The notes under the pieces: model-generated
Database searches by the model: none
Told to the model about the DNA's origin: nothing
Seen by the model: the letters and a program-made list of their open reading frames with translations, nothing else
Origin: Bacteroidia bacterium
GTDB lineage: Bacteria > Bacteroidota > Bacteroidia > B-17B0 > Aurantibacillaceae
Direction: 5' to 3'
NCBI GenBank assembly: GCA_016787895.1
Contig: JAEUTN010000014.1
Location: 248,001-312,000, forward strand
Length of the DNA: 64,000 nucleotides
Shown: positions 26,724-35,053 of the stretch, piece after piece
How the letters are laid out: each line of letters begins with the position of its first letter
Numbering within the stretch: the first letter of the stretch is position 1
Position numbers and translations under genes: made by a program

Positions 26724-28265
26724 ATGTTGGTAAAAACCTACGGATACGCTGTTCAGGGCATTTCGGCCACAAAAATCACAATAGAAGTGAACGTGGGCAC
26801 CGGGGTAAATTTTTTTATTGTGGGGCTTCCCGATAGCGCGGTAAAAGAAAGTCAGCACCGCATCAACACCGCTTTAAAACACCACGGATTTAAAATTCCA
26901 GGTAAAACAGTCACCGTAAACATGGCACCGGCCGATATTAAAAAAGAAGGTTCGGCCTATGACCTTGGTATTGCTGTTGGTATACTCGCCGCCAGCGATC
27001 AGATTCCTGCAGAGCGGGTTTCTGATTACGTGATCATGAGCGAATTAGCGTTGGATGGGGAACTGAGGGCCATAAAAGGTGCTTTGCCTATTGCCATACA
27101 AAGCAAAAACGACGGGTTCAGGGGCATTATCCTTCCTGCGGTTAATGCCGCGGAGGCAGCGGTGGTAGAAGGCTTGGAAGTGTTGTACGCCAACAACATC
27201 TCTGAGGTGATTGCTTTTTTTAAAGAAGATCATGCTTTGGAACGCGCCATCACCAACCTTGAAAAATTATTTGTTGAAGAGGCCTACGCCAGTGATTTTG
27301 ATTTCTCGGATGTAAAAGGTCAGGAAAACATCAAGCGGGCCCTCGAAGTGGCAGCAGCGGGCGGACACAACGCCATTCTCATTGGACCTCCGGGCGCAGG
27401 TAAAACCATGCTCAGCAAACGCCTCCCGGGCATATTGCCGCCCTTAAGTATTGAAGAAGCTTTAGAAACTACCAAAATACATTCGGTAGCGGGCAAAACC
27501 GGGAAAGGTGGAATTGGTTTGATTACCCGGCGTCCGTTTCGGAGTCCTCACCACACCATCAGCGATATTGCTCTTGTAGGCGGAGGCAATCATCCCCAAC
27601 CCGGAGAAATCAGTTTAGCGCATAACGGGGTACTGTTTCTCGACGAGTTGCCTGAATTTAAACGCAGTGTGCTTGAGGTGATGCGACAGCCGATTGAAGA
27701 TCGCGTGGTCACCATTAGTCGGGCGAAATTCAGCGTGGAATACCCGGCCAGTTTTATGCTGGTGGCCAGTATGAACCCCTGCCCCTGCGGTTATTATAAT
27801 CATCCTGAAAAAGAATGCGTGTGCGCGCCGGGCATCGTACAAAAATACCTCAACAAAATCTCTGGTCCCCTGCTCGACCGCATCGACCTTCACATTGAAG
27901 TAACGCCGGTACCCTTTCAGGAACTGAGCCAGAAACAAGCCGGTGAACAAAGCCTGGCCATTCGCGAGCGGGTGATGAAAGCGAGAGAAATTCAGAGGGA
28001 ACGATTCAAAAACCAAAACACTATTCACTGCAACGCGCAAATGAGCAGTAAAGATTTAAAAAAACACTGCCAGCTCTCAGAAGCCGGTAACCAGCTTTTA
28101 AAAAACGCCATGGAGCGTTTGGGGCTGAGTGCCAGGGCTTACGACAGAATTTTAAAAGTGGCCAGAACCGTTGCCGACCTGGATGCTTCAGAAACCATAG
28201 AAACCTCACACCTGGCGGAAGCCATACAATACAGAAGTCTGGACCGCGAAGGCTGGGCTGGATAA
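26724..28265 (+). CDS. YifB/ComM family Mg-chelatase-like AAA+ ATPase
   Basis: A 513-aa protein with an N-terminal Lon-protease-like domain ([39 protein letters not shown]), a central AAA+ domain with Walker [14 protein letters not shown] near residue 220 and Walker [11 protein letters not shown] near 300, a zinc-like cysteine group ([15 protein letters not shown]) and a C-terminal Mg-chelatase lid ([19 protein letters not shown]). ComM homologues are ring helicases that speed branch migration in natural transformation. With the ComEA-like gene at 182 this hints at DNA uptake or recombination. TATTTTG just before the ATG is a near-match to a -7 box. holA follows 5 nt after the stop. Confidence 0.92.
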   Translation: MLVKTYGYAVQGISATKITIEVNVGTGVNFFIVGLPDSAVKESQHRINTALKHHGFKIPGKTVTVNMAPADIKKEGSAYDLGIAVGILAASDQIPAERVSDYVIMSELALDGELRAIKGALPIAIQSKNDGFRGIILPAVNAAEAAVVEGLEVLYANNISEVIAFFKEDHALERAITNLEKLFVEEAYASDFDFSDVKGQENIKRALEVAAAGGHNAILIGPPGAGKTMLSKRLPGILPPLSIEEALETTKIHSVAGKTGKGGIGLITRRPFRSPHHTISDIALVGGGNHPQPGEISLAHNGVLFLDELPEFKRSVLEVMRQPIEDRVVTISRAKFSVEYPASFMLVASMNPCPCGYYNHPEKECVCAPGIVQKYLNKISGPLLDRIDLHIEVTPVPFQELSQKQAGEQSLAIRERVMKAREIQRERFKNQNTIHCNAQMSSKDLKKHCQLSEAGNQLLKNAMERLGLSARAYDRILKVARTVADLDASETIETSHLAEAIQYRSLDREGWAG

Positions 28266-28270
28266 AACAC

Positions 28271-29338
28271 GTGAAAGAAATAGATCAGATACTCCTCGAC
28301 CTCAAACGCCGCATTTACAAACCTGTTTATTTTTTAAGCGGGGAAGAAGCCTATTACATCGATTTGGTGTCGGATTACATTGAAAAAAATGTGCTGGAAG
28401 ATGCCGAGCGGGAATTTAATCAGGTAGTGGTGTATGGTAAGGACACCAGTTTGGCCAATATTCTTTCCTTCGCCAAACAATTTCCCATGATGGGCGATAA
28501 AGTGGTGGTTATTGTAAAAGAAGCGCAAAACATCCGCGAATTAAACAAAGGAGCCAAATCAGAAGAGGCAGGAGAAGACATGGGTGAAAAAGAAGAGCCG
28601 GCCAGCGTGCAGCAACTTTTGAACTACCTTGAAAACCCTCAGGATTCCACCATACTGGTGTTTTGTTACAAATACAAAAAAATCGACAAACGCGGCGCCA
28701 TAGCCAAGGCGCTTCAAAAACACGCAGTATTTGTAGAAACCAAAAAACTCTACGATAACCAATTGCCCGATTGGATCAGCCATTACCTGAAAGAAAAAAA
28801 ATACAACATCAATCCCAAAATCGCATTCCTGATTGCGGAAGCCCTCGGTGCCGACCTCAGCAAGGTGGCCATGGAACTGGATAAACTGATGATTAATTTG
28901 CCTGAAGGCGGAGAAGTGACGGCCGAAATGGTGCAGCAACAAATTGGCATCAGCAAAGATTTTAATGTGTTTGAATTGCAAAAAGCCTTAGCCCAAAAAG
29001 ACATTCTCAAAGCCAACCGCATCATTCAACACTTTGCAGGCAATCCCAAAGAAAATCCAGCCCCTCTGGTTTTGGGGCAGCTCTATTCCTATTTCAGCAA
29101 AGTGATGCGGTACCATTACCTGAGCGATAAAAGTAAATTTTCAGCTGCGGCGGCTTTAGGAGTGAATCCTTTTTTTCTGGACGATTATGCCCGTGCCGCT
29201 CAACATTATTCTTTGGCAAAACTAAAACACATCATATCCTATCTGAAGGAATGCGACCTGAAAAGCAAAGGAGTTGATAATGTGAGTGCCGAATACGGAG
29301 ATCTTCTGAAAGAACTGGTGTTTAAGATTTTGCACTGA
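28271..29338 (+). CDS. holA: DNA polymerase III subunit delta
   Basis: A 355-aa clamp-loader subunit of the replicative polymerase. The N-terminus KPVYFLSGEEAYYIDLVSDY replaces a normal Walker A, as is usual for delta. MMGDKVVVIVKEAQ, LLNYLENPQDSTILVFCYKY and a C-terminal helical collar (FELQKALAQKDILKANRII) follow the HolA pattern. The subunit opens the sliding clamp. The start is GTG at 28271, 5 nt after yifB, so the two share a transcript. Confidence 0.92.
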   Translation: MKEIDQILLDLKRRIYKPVYFLSGEEAYYIDLVSDYIEKNVLEDAEREFNQVVVYGKDTSLANILSFAKQFPMMGDKVVVIVKEAQNIRELNKGAKSEEAGEDMGEKEEPASVQQLLNYLENPQDSTILVFCYKYKKIDKRGAIAKALQKHAVFVETKKLYDNQLPDWISHYLKEKKYNINPKIAFLIAEALGADLSKVAMELDKLMINLPEGGEVTAEMVQQQIGISKDFNVFELQKALAQKDILKANRIIQHFAGNPKENPAPLVLGQLYSYFSKVMRYHYLSDKSKFSAAAALGVNPFFLDDYARAAQHYSLAKLKHIISYLKECDLKSKGVDNVSAEYGDLLKELVFKILH

Positions 29339-29346
29339 AGCCAAAT

Positions 29347-30216
29347 TCAAATCGATTTGTAATTTTTGTATTCTCCCGCTCTCCAACCGGTGAGGCGTTC
29401 AATCCAATACAACAAACGGTATTTAAAATTCCGTTTTACTTTTGAATCACTGTAATCAAAGTTCCACCTGGCTTCCCTAATGCGCTTTGCAAACACGGCA
29501 GGATGCGTTCCTTGGTATTCAGCAAGCAAATCAATGTTGCTGTAGTCGTATTCTGCTGCCGCCGCTACATTTTTTTTCACCCATTCATCATCGTGCCACA
29601 GTTTATTAAAGTTTTCCTGCTTGGCCTGCTGAGCTTTCGGGGCTTTTACCCAGCCGTAATGGTAAATGTATGCGCCTGTTGGCTTCACCTTCAGTTTTTC
29701 ATTGTTTCTTCTGAATCCCTGGGCATCCTTATAGGAACGAATACGTTTATCGTTGCGAATGATGCGGATTTCATTTTTATACCATCGTCTGCCAACACCA
29801 ATGTAATTGTATTGACCGTAAAAATGTTTGTACTCAAATAACAGGCCTTCCACCCTCCTATCTGCCTTGTGTTGCAGCATGGCTTCCCGGATTTTTTCAT
29901 GATCTTCTTCGTGCACACATTCATCGCTTTGTATGTAAAAACACCAGGTGTAGTCTGATGGAATCTGATCAAACACTTTGTTGGTTTCTTCTGATAGCAC
30001 CAATCCTCCTTCACGAAGTTGGTCGTTCCAAACCGTTTCAACTATTCTGATTTTTTCTGAAGGGATGTTTTTAATTAACTGAAGCGTTTCGTCCTCGCTG
30101 TTTCCAACACCCACATAAAACACATCACACAAGGGGAGCACCGAGTTAATGGCTTCAACAACCGGATAATCGTATTTCAGGGCATTTCGTATGATGGTGA
30201 ATCCGGCTACTTTCAT
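29347..30216 (-). CDS. Glycosyltransferase family 2-like protein
   Basis: A 289-aa soluble GT-A-fold protein. The N-terminus MKVAGFTIIRNALKYDYPVV, the acidic region YIQSDECVHEEDH near residue 95 (in the place of the metal-binding Asp motif) and an aromatic-basic C-terminus (YHYGWVKAPKAQQAKQENF) are typical of Bacteroidota glycosyltransferase-like proteins of this length. Donor and acceptor are unknown. It stands alone between holA (convergent) and tamL, whose stop is 9 nt upstream, so tamL and this gene may be cotranscribed. Confidence 0.8.
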   Translation of the reverse strand: MKVAGFTIIRNALKYDYPVVEAINSVLPLCDVFYVGVGNSEDETLQLIKNIPSEKIRIVETVWNDQLREGGLVLSEETNKVFDQIPSDYTWCFYIQSDECVHEEDHEKIREAMLQHKADRRVEGLLFEYKHFYGQYNYIGVGRRWYKNEIRIIRNDKRIRSYKDAQGFRRNNEKLKVKPTGAYIYHYGWVKAPKAQQAKQENFNKLWHDDEWVKKNVAAAAEYDYSNIDLLAEYQGTHPAVFAKRIREARWNFDYSDSKVKRNFKYRLLYWIERLTGWRAGEYKNYKSI

Positions 30217-30225
30217 ATCATAGGT

Positions 30226-32739
30226 TTAGAATGGATACCCAATGCCAAAATTAAAAATACCATACTCAAAAGGTTGTTTGTCGAAGGTCCAACGTTGACC
30301 TGCAGGCAATTTCGGGTCTTTCAGCGGAATGGCAAAATCCAGTCGAAGCACAAAAAAGTTCATGTCCCAGCGCAAACCTGCTCCTGCTCCTATGGCAATC
30401 TGATCTAAAAACGAATTCCACAAAAACTCACCGTTGGGTTTGCTTTCATCGGGTTTTAAACGCCAGATGTTTCCTGCATCCACGAAAAGCGCGCCATTGA
30501 AGGATTTAATGATGTGAAAACGGTATTCCATGTTGGCTTCAATGAGAATGTCGCCAATTTTATCGTACCTCAGGGTACTGTTGCTTGGGTCGTAACCGCC
30601 CGGACCAAGGGTCCGCGCTCTCCAGGCTCTCACACTGTTGGGTCCACCACTAAAAAAACCCTGTTCGTAAGGCAATACGGTTAAGTTTTTAAACGGAACT
30701 CCAACACCTCCCGCAATTCTGTACACCATTCTGCTTCGTTCATGAATTGGAACGTAGATCCTGAAATCCACATCCCCCTTCAAAAACTGCGCGAATGGAA
30801 TGCCTCCTATCCGATAACTTCCTGCGGTATCCGGTTCCTGACCGCTGAGTACAAATAATTGCCGAAGTAAGTTACCGGCTGATTGCAGATTGAAACGCGC
30901 AAAATAAGCCGTTTTCCTTCCTGCAATGATGCTTTCTTTGGAAGTGTAGGTTAAAATGTACTTCATTAAAATGGTTAAATGGTCCTGAAAGGAATTCAGC
31001 AAAAAGGCGTCGTTATAGCTTTTCAGTTCCTCCTCATAACTGTCAGTTAAAACCGCCTTCACCGCGTTTACTTCAATGGGGATAATGTCGTGGCGCAATA
31101 ACTTTTTATGGCTTCTGTAGTTAAAGCCGTAGGATACGTTGATGATGTTTCGATCGTAATCCAAACTCGACTGAAAGCTGAGTGAGGTTTTTAAATAGGT
31201 GCGGGGCATCATTTCTTTGGTGAAGGGCAGCACCGAAAAAGGAAAATAGGCCCTGGGAATTGAAAACGTAACTTCAGGGCCAAACTGAAAAGTATTGAAC
31301 AGACGGTTTTGATCCTTACCGGAAGCGGAAACCGAATCCACTGTGTTTAATGATTTTTGAGCCAGTACCGAGCCCTCCACCTTGAATTCAAGCACTTCAC
31401 CTCCCCTGAATAAATTGCGGTTCTGGTACACTAAACTTCCGCTGATGCCGAAATTACCGCTGGTGTTGGTGCCCTCGGTTTCGGCTGTGAGCGCCTGGCG
31501 AAGAACCGGAGCACAGATGATATAACACTCCAGCTCATCCGCGTGGTTCTGACTTTGTAAAAATTGTATGGTAACGTTTCTGAAGATACCAAGACCAAGC
31601 AATTGTTTGTAAGTGAGTTCAGCGGTGTCTTTACTGAAATACCGGCCCCTTCGAAATTCTATGTTATCAACTATCACAAACTGTTTGTAGTCCATGGGTT
31701 TGGTCAGCAAAAATTGGGTGCCCTCGTATCGGGTAGGGAGTGTATCGGTAAACTTGGCAAAACGGGCATTGCCAATTACAGCTTCAGGAACGATGTAAAT
31801 ACTTCCCACCTTGTAGCGGATGTGATTTCGGTAAGTCACGGAATCCTTGCCGGATACCGGTGGTATCATGAACTTTTTTACCCTCACCTGTACAGAAACG
31901 GTATGGTCGTTGTAATTGCTATCCACCTGAAAATCCACATAGGCGTTTTCGAAAAAATAATATCCCCTGTTGAGTAAAAACTGCGTAATGCGTCTTTGTT
32001 CTTCCTGTATTTTCTCCAGGTCGTAGCGTTCATCCTTTTTTAAATGAGAGTGAACGGTGTCACTCAGCAGCATGGGCTCCAGTGTTTCGTCTTCCACCTT
32101 ATAACTCACCTTGTTCAGAAAGTATGGAAGGTTGGTGTACAGGCGGTACGTGAGATTTGCCCGTTTACCGTTTTTTGAAAGGGTTACTGAATCTGTTACC
32201 TTGTTGTTGAAATATCCTTTGCTGAAGAGATAACGGCTCAATTGCAAACGCGTTTGTTTGGTAAGTTGTGAATCCAGCAAAACCGGTGCTTCACCAATGT
32301 CGCGAATGTTCTCCCATAAAGTGGAACTTTCCTTATTTTTGAGTTTGGGTTGTTTGGGCGCTTTTCCTTCAGCCGCGCGCTTCTCGTTTTTTTTCTCGAA
32401 TTTTTTTGTCTTTTCAGCGTTTTTTCGGTCGTACTTCAGATTGCGTTTGTCTTTTTTAGCCTGAATCTTTTCATTATTGAACAAAGTGTACCACCAGATG
32501 TAAAAATCAAACTTGCCTAAAAAACGCCGGTTGGGGCGCTGTTTAAAAAAGGCTTCGAAATTTTCTTTATTTATTTCCGTTTCCTTGTAGTTTTTGATTT
32601 CTACCGTGTTAACCAGGTATTCTCCGGATTTTAATTTTCTGGTGGGGCTGCATGAAATCAGAAATAAGAGGAGGAGGGGGCCACAAAAACAAATCTTGTT
32701 CAGGTAAGTAGGAAGTTTATTGCCTATTTTTATTGCCAA
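30226..32739 (-). CDS. tamL: Translocation and assembly module lipoprotein TamL (BamA/TamA family)
   Basis: An 837-aa outer-membrane protein of the Omp85 family. A lipobox (LLLLFLISCSPTRKL, Cys30) marks it as a lipoprotein, the trait that separates Bacteroidota TamL from TamA. POTRA-like domains span about 150-440 and a 16-strand barrel about 440-837, with GGPNSVRAWRARTLGPGGYD as the conserved loop-6 region and FNFGIGYPF as the final strand. It should act with TamB in outer-membrane assembly. Unusual is a Lys/Glu-rich insert at about residues 85-135 (KKDKRNLKYDRKNAEKTKKF and on). The start is TTG at 32739. It diverges from the methyltransferase gene, 43 nt away. Confidence 0.88.
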   Translation of the reverse strand: MAIKIGNKLPTYLNKICFCGPLLLLFLISCSPTRKLKSGEYLVNTVEIKNYKETEINKENFEAFFKQRPNRRFLGKFDFYIWWYTLFNNEKIQAKKDKRNLKYDRKNAEKTKKFEKKNEKRAAEGKAPKQPKLKNKESSTLWENIRDIGEAPVLLDSQLTKQTRLQLSRYLFSKGYFNNKVTDSVTLSKNGKRANLTYRLYTNLPYFLNKVSYKVEDETLEPMLLSDTVHSHLKKDERYDLEKIQEEQRRITQFLLNRGYYFFENAYVDFQVDSNYNDHTVSVQVRVKKFMIPPVSGKDSVTYRNHIRYKVGSIYIVPEAVIGNARFAKFTDTLPTRYEGTQFLLTKPMDYKQFVIVDNIEFRRGRYFSKDTAELTYKQLLGLGIFRNVTIQFLQSQNHADELECYIICAPVLRQALTAETEGTNTSGNFGISGSLVYQNRNLFRGGEVLEFKVEGSVLAQKSLNTVDSVSASGKDQNRLFNTFQFGPEVTFSIPRAYFPFSVLPFTKEMMPRTYLKTSLSFQSSLDYDRNIINVSYGFNYRSHKKLLRHDIIPIEVNAVKAVLTDSYEEELKSYNDAFLLNSFQDHLTILMKYILTYTSKESIIAGRKTAYFARFNLQSAGNLLRQLFVLSGQEPDTAGSYRIGGIPFAQFLKGDVDFRIYVPIHERSRMVYRIAGGVGVPFKNLTVLPYEQGFFSGGPNSVRAWRARTLGPGGYDPSNSTLRYDKIGDILIEANMEYRFHIIKSFNGALFVDAGNIWRLKPDESKPNGEFLWNSFLDQIAIGAGAGLRWDMNFFVLRLDFAIPLKDPKLPAGQRWTFDKQPFEYGIFNFGIGYPF

Positions 32740-32782
32740 TTTATTAGCCTGCCTTGTTATTTAGCGCTAATTTAAAACAAAT

Positions 32783-33541
32783 ATGCTCAGTAAAAATCAA
32801 GTCAGCGAAATACGGGCCCTGCATCAAAAGAAACAGCGCGAGCTGAAGCGCCAGTTCATTGCCGAAGGTGTAAAAACAATACTCGAGCTTTTAACCCATT
32901 ACCCACAGCTCATCTCGGGTCTTTACGGAACAGATGAATTCGCTGATCAACACGCGAAACTACTCAAGGCAAACTCAATTCCTTTTACCTCCATCCGTCC
33001 CTCTGAACTTGAGCGCATCAGCTTATTGGAAAAACCAAATCAGGTGTTCGCGGTGTGTAACTACCTGAATGAGCCGAACCTGAAATTTAATTTCGAATCC
33101 CATTTCAGTTTGTATCTGGATGAGATCAGGGACCCGGGTAATTTGGGCACCTTGTTGCGATTGGCCGACTGGTACGGCATTTCCAAATTGTTTTGTTCAG
33201 AAGGCACCTGCGAATTTTACAATCCTAAGGTGATACAGGCCAGCATGGGCGCCTTTTTACGTGTTGAAGTGGTGTACACCTCCTTAACCCGACTGATTTC
33301 TGAAAACAACATTACAACTGTTTACGGCGCGCTTTTGAACGGTGCAAATCTTTACAGGGAGAAATTACAACCAGGGTTAATTGTAATTGGGAACGAAGCC
33401 AATGGCATTAGCAGTGAAAATCTGAGCCTTGTGAATCGGCCCATCACCATTCCGGCAGCACCCGGCAATAAAACCGAGTCCTTAAATGCCGCCATGGCTG
33501 CGGGCATCATTTGTTCAGAGTTTTTCAGACAATTGCAATAA
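32783..33541 (+). CDS. TrmH/SpoU family RNA 2'-O-methyltransferase
   Basis: A 252-aa SPOUT methyltransferase. The N-terminal substrate domain begins LSKNQVSEIRALHQKKQREL, and the catalytic knot has motif 1 LDEIRDPGNLGTLLRLADW (Asn and Arg), motif 2 LIVIGNEANGIS and motif 3 ESLNAAMAAGI. It transfers a methyl group from AdoMet to a ribose 2'-OH of rRNA or tRNA; the exact target cannot be read. The gene diverges from tamL and converges with the DUF1573 cluster. Confidence 0.9.
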   Translation: MLSKNQVSEIRALHQKKQRELKRQFIAEGVKTILELLTHYPQLISGLYGTDEFADQHAKLLKANSIPFTSIRPSELERISLLEKPNQVFAVCNYLNEPNLKFNFESHFSLYLDEIRDPGNLGTLLRLADWYGISKLFCSEGTCEFYNPKVIQASMGAFLRVEVVYTSLTRLISENNITTVYGALLNGANLYREKLQPGLIVIGNEANGISSENLSLVNRPITIPAAPGNKTESLNAAMAAGIICSEFFRQLQ

Positions 33542-33546
33542 GGTAT

Positions 33547-33954
33547 TTATTCCTTCGACACCTGACCTTTGTACCTTAAGGCTATTTCGCCCTTGGGGTC
33601 GTTGCAGCTGATGTAAACATAACGGTCCTGCCTGCCCCAAACCGTTTTTGTATTGAACTTCACCACCACGGTTGTGGATTTTCCGGGCGCCACAGGTTCT
33701 TTGCTGAATTCCACCTGGGTGCAGGAGCACGACACCTCTGAAGCCAGCAGCAACAAAGGGCTGTTTCCGGAATTCTTCACTTCATACTTCAGCTCCACCA
33801 GCTCGCCCCTTTTTACCGAACCAAAACTTTGTTTGTTTTCCCTGACTTCAACCCTTGGCTGGGCCTTCAGGGGACCGAGGAATGTAAGGACTACAAGAGT
33901 GGTAACTACTCCCCTAAAACAAAACTCCCCCCGCAAAAGGCGGAGGGAGTTCAT
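33547..33954 (-). CDS. DUF1573 domain protein, third of three paralogues
   Basis: A protein of about 135 aa with a single DUF1573 (immunoglobulin-like) domain: FGSVKRGELVELKYEVKNSG, SEVSCSCTQVEF with the conserved Cys-x-Cys, and a beta-rich end. A signal-peptide-like segment (VVTTLVVLTFLGPLKAQ) precedes it. The 5' end is odd: an intrinsic terminator (33912-33951) lies within the reading frame. ATG codons at 33954 and 33972 lie before the hairpin, and a TTG at 33936 lies in its loop. From the TTG the protein would begin MRGEFCFRGVV, a neat signal peptide. Expression probably depends on read-through. The function of the family is unknown. Confidence 0.75.
   Translation of the reverse strand: MNSLRLLRGEFCFRGVVTTLVVLTFLGPLKAQPRVEVRENKQSFGSVKRGELVELKYEVKNSGNSPLLLLASEVSCSCTQVEFSKEPVAPGKSTTVVVKFNTKTVWGRQDRYVYISCNDPKGEIALRYKGQVSKE
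33912..33951 (-). terminator. Intrinsic terminator inside the 5' end of the third DUF1573 gene
   Basis: On the minus strand a 12-bp stem (AACTCCCTCCGC against GCGGGGGGAGTT, one mismatch) with a 5-nt loop is followed by TTGTTTTAG. The arms are 33940-33951 and 33923-33934. It lies 26 nt after the stop of the second DUF1573 gene. It should end most transcripts of the two upstream genes. Confidence 0.75.
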
Positions 33955-33976
33955 TATAGCATTCAGAAACATGCGT

Positions 33977-34411
33977 TTAATTGCTGGGTGCAGCAGGTTT
34001 GGCTTTTACTTCGCCTTTGATGCGCACTTTTTTAGTAGCAAATTTTGCGTTGGAAGTAATGGTGACATTTTTTTCAAAACGACCTTCGCGTTTGGTATCG
34101 TATTTTACTTTGATCACTCCGCTTTTTCCGGGCAGGATGGGTTCCTGAGGCCAGCCCGGTTTACCATCAATGGTAGTAGCCGTGCAACCACATTCCCCGG
34201 AAACACCGGTAATGGTTAAAGGGGTTTTACCCACATTGGTGAATTTAAACTCGCGTATGCCATTGGCATCGTATTCAACTACACCGTAATCCAGAACCTC
34301 AGTTTCAAACTTCATTTCAGGAGCATTGGGGTCCATATTGGGTACCACCGACTCCTGCGCGTTTGCAGCCAGAGCAAAGATTGTTGCGAACAGAACGAAG
34401 ACCTTTTTCAT
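33977..34411 (-). CDS. DUF1573 domain protein, second of three paralogues
   Basis: A 144-aa exported protein: signal peptide MKKVFVLFATIFALAANAQ, then one DUF1573 domain with LDYGVVEYDANGIREFKFTN, GECGCTATTIDGKPGWPQEP (Cys-x-Cys) and ILPGKSGVIKVKYDTKREGR, and an Ala/Pro-rich tail. The domain resembles immunoglobulin-like folds found in ASH/MSP proteins. Its role is not known. It starts 24 nt after the first paralogue and ends just before a terminator. Confidence 0.85.
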   Translation of the reverse strand: MKKVFVLFATIFALAANAQESVVPNMDPNAPEMKFETEVLDYGVVEYDANGIREFKFTNVGKTPLTITGVSGECGCTATTIDGKPGWPQEPILPGKSGVIKVKYDTKREGRFEKNVTITSNAKFATKKVRIKGEVKAKPAAPSN

Positions 34412-34435
34412 TTTTGCTTAACGTTTTACGATTGA

Positions 34436-34939
34436 TTAACCCTTCTTTTCAACAGGAGCTCCTGCAGGTGTTGGATTAGCAGGGAAAGCTTCTTCAACCG
34501 GTTTGGCTTCAACAGTGCCCTTAATGGTTAACACCACGTTTCCGCTTTTTGCGTTGGAGTTAACGGTAACGGTTTTGTAAATGCCACCAACTCTTTGGGT
34601 ATCGTATTTAACTTTGATGATTCCGGTTTTTCCGGGAAGAATAGGATTTTTAGGGCACTCAGGCACGGTACAACCGCAGCTTCCCTGACAATTGGTGATA
34701 ACCAATGGCTCTTTACCGTTGTTGGTGAATTTGAACTCACACTCCCCGTTGTCACCCTGTTTAATGGTACCATAATCGTGGGTCAACTTATCCATCTTAA
34801 TATCGGCCAGGCTGGTAGGAGCAGAACTAGCAGGAGTTTGTTCATGGTTGTGACCGTCGCCGGCAGTATGAACTTCTTGAGAAAAACTCAGAGCAGAAAA
34901 ACCTGCAATGAACGCCAGAGTAAAGATTAGTTTTTTCAT
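34436..34939 (-). CDS. DUF1573 domain protein, first of three paralogues
   Basis: A 167-aa exported protein with signal peptide MKKLIFTLAFIAGFSALSFS, a short His-rich linker (HTAGDGHNHEQTP) and one DUF1573 domain: HDYGTIKQGDNGECEFKFTN, CQGSCGCTVPECPKNPILPG and VKYDTQRVGGIYKTV. The start at 34939 is chosen because an in-frame ATG at 34981 lies within the promoter -7 box. The tail is rich in Pro, Ala and Glu. Three tandem paralogues suggest duplication in place. Confidence 0.87.
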   Translation of the reverse strand: MKKLIFTLAFIAGFSALSFSQEVHTAGDGHNHEQTPASSAPTSLADIKMDKLTHDYGTIKQGDNGECEFKFTNNGKEPLVITNCQGSCGCTVPECPKNPILPGKTGIIKVKYDTQRVGGIYKTVTVNSNAKSGNVVLTIKGTVEAKPVEEAFPANPTPAGAPVEKKG

Positions 34940-34980
34940 GTTTCCTTGATTTTGATTGTTAGATTTAGTTAATCGTGCCA

Positions 34981-34988
34981 TAAAGATA
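34981..34988 (-). promoter_or_regulatory. Candidate -7 box of the DUF1573 cluster
   Basis: On the minus strand TATCTTTA, identical to the box before typA. It is 41 nt before the start at 34939 and overlaps an alternative ATG at 34981, ruling that start out. Confidence 0.45.
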
Positions 34989-35041
34989 TTACATGCTCAG
35001 ATTTGTTTCCTTAATTTTACGAAATTTAACAATATAATTTA

Positions 35042-35047
35042 GAGGAG
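35042..35047 (+). promoter_or_regulatory. Shine-Dalgarno-like site before valS
   Basis: GAGGAG ends 6 nt before the valS ATG. This stands out because most genes in the window have no such purine-rich site. Confidence 0.4.
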
Positions 35048-35053
35048 TTTAAC

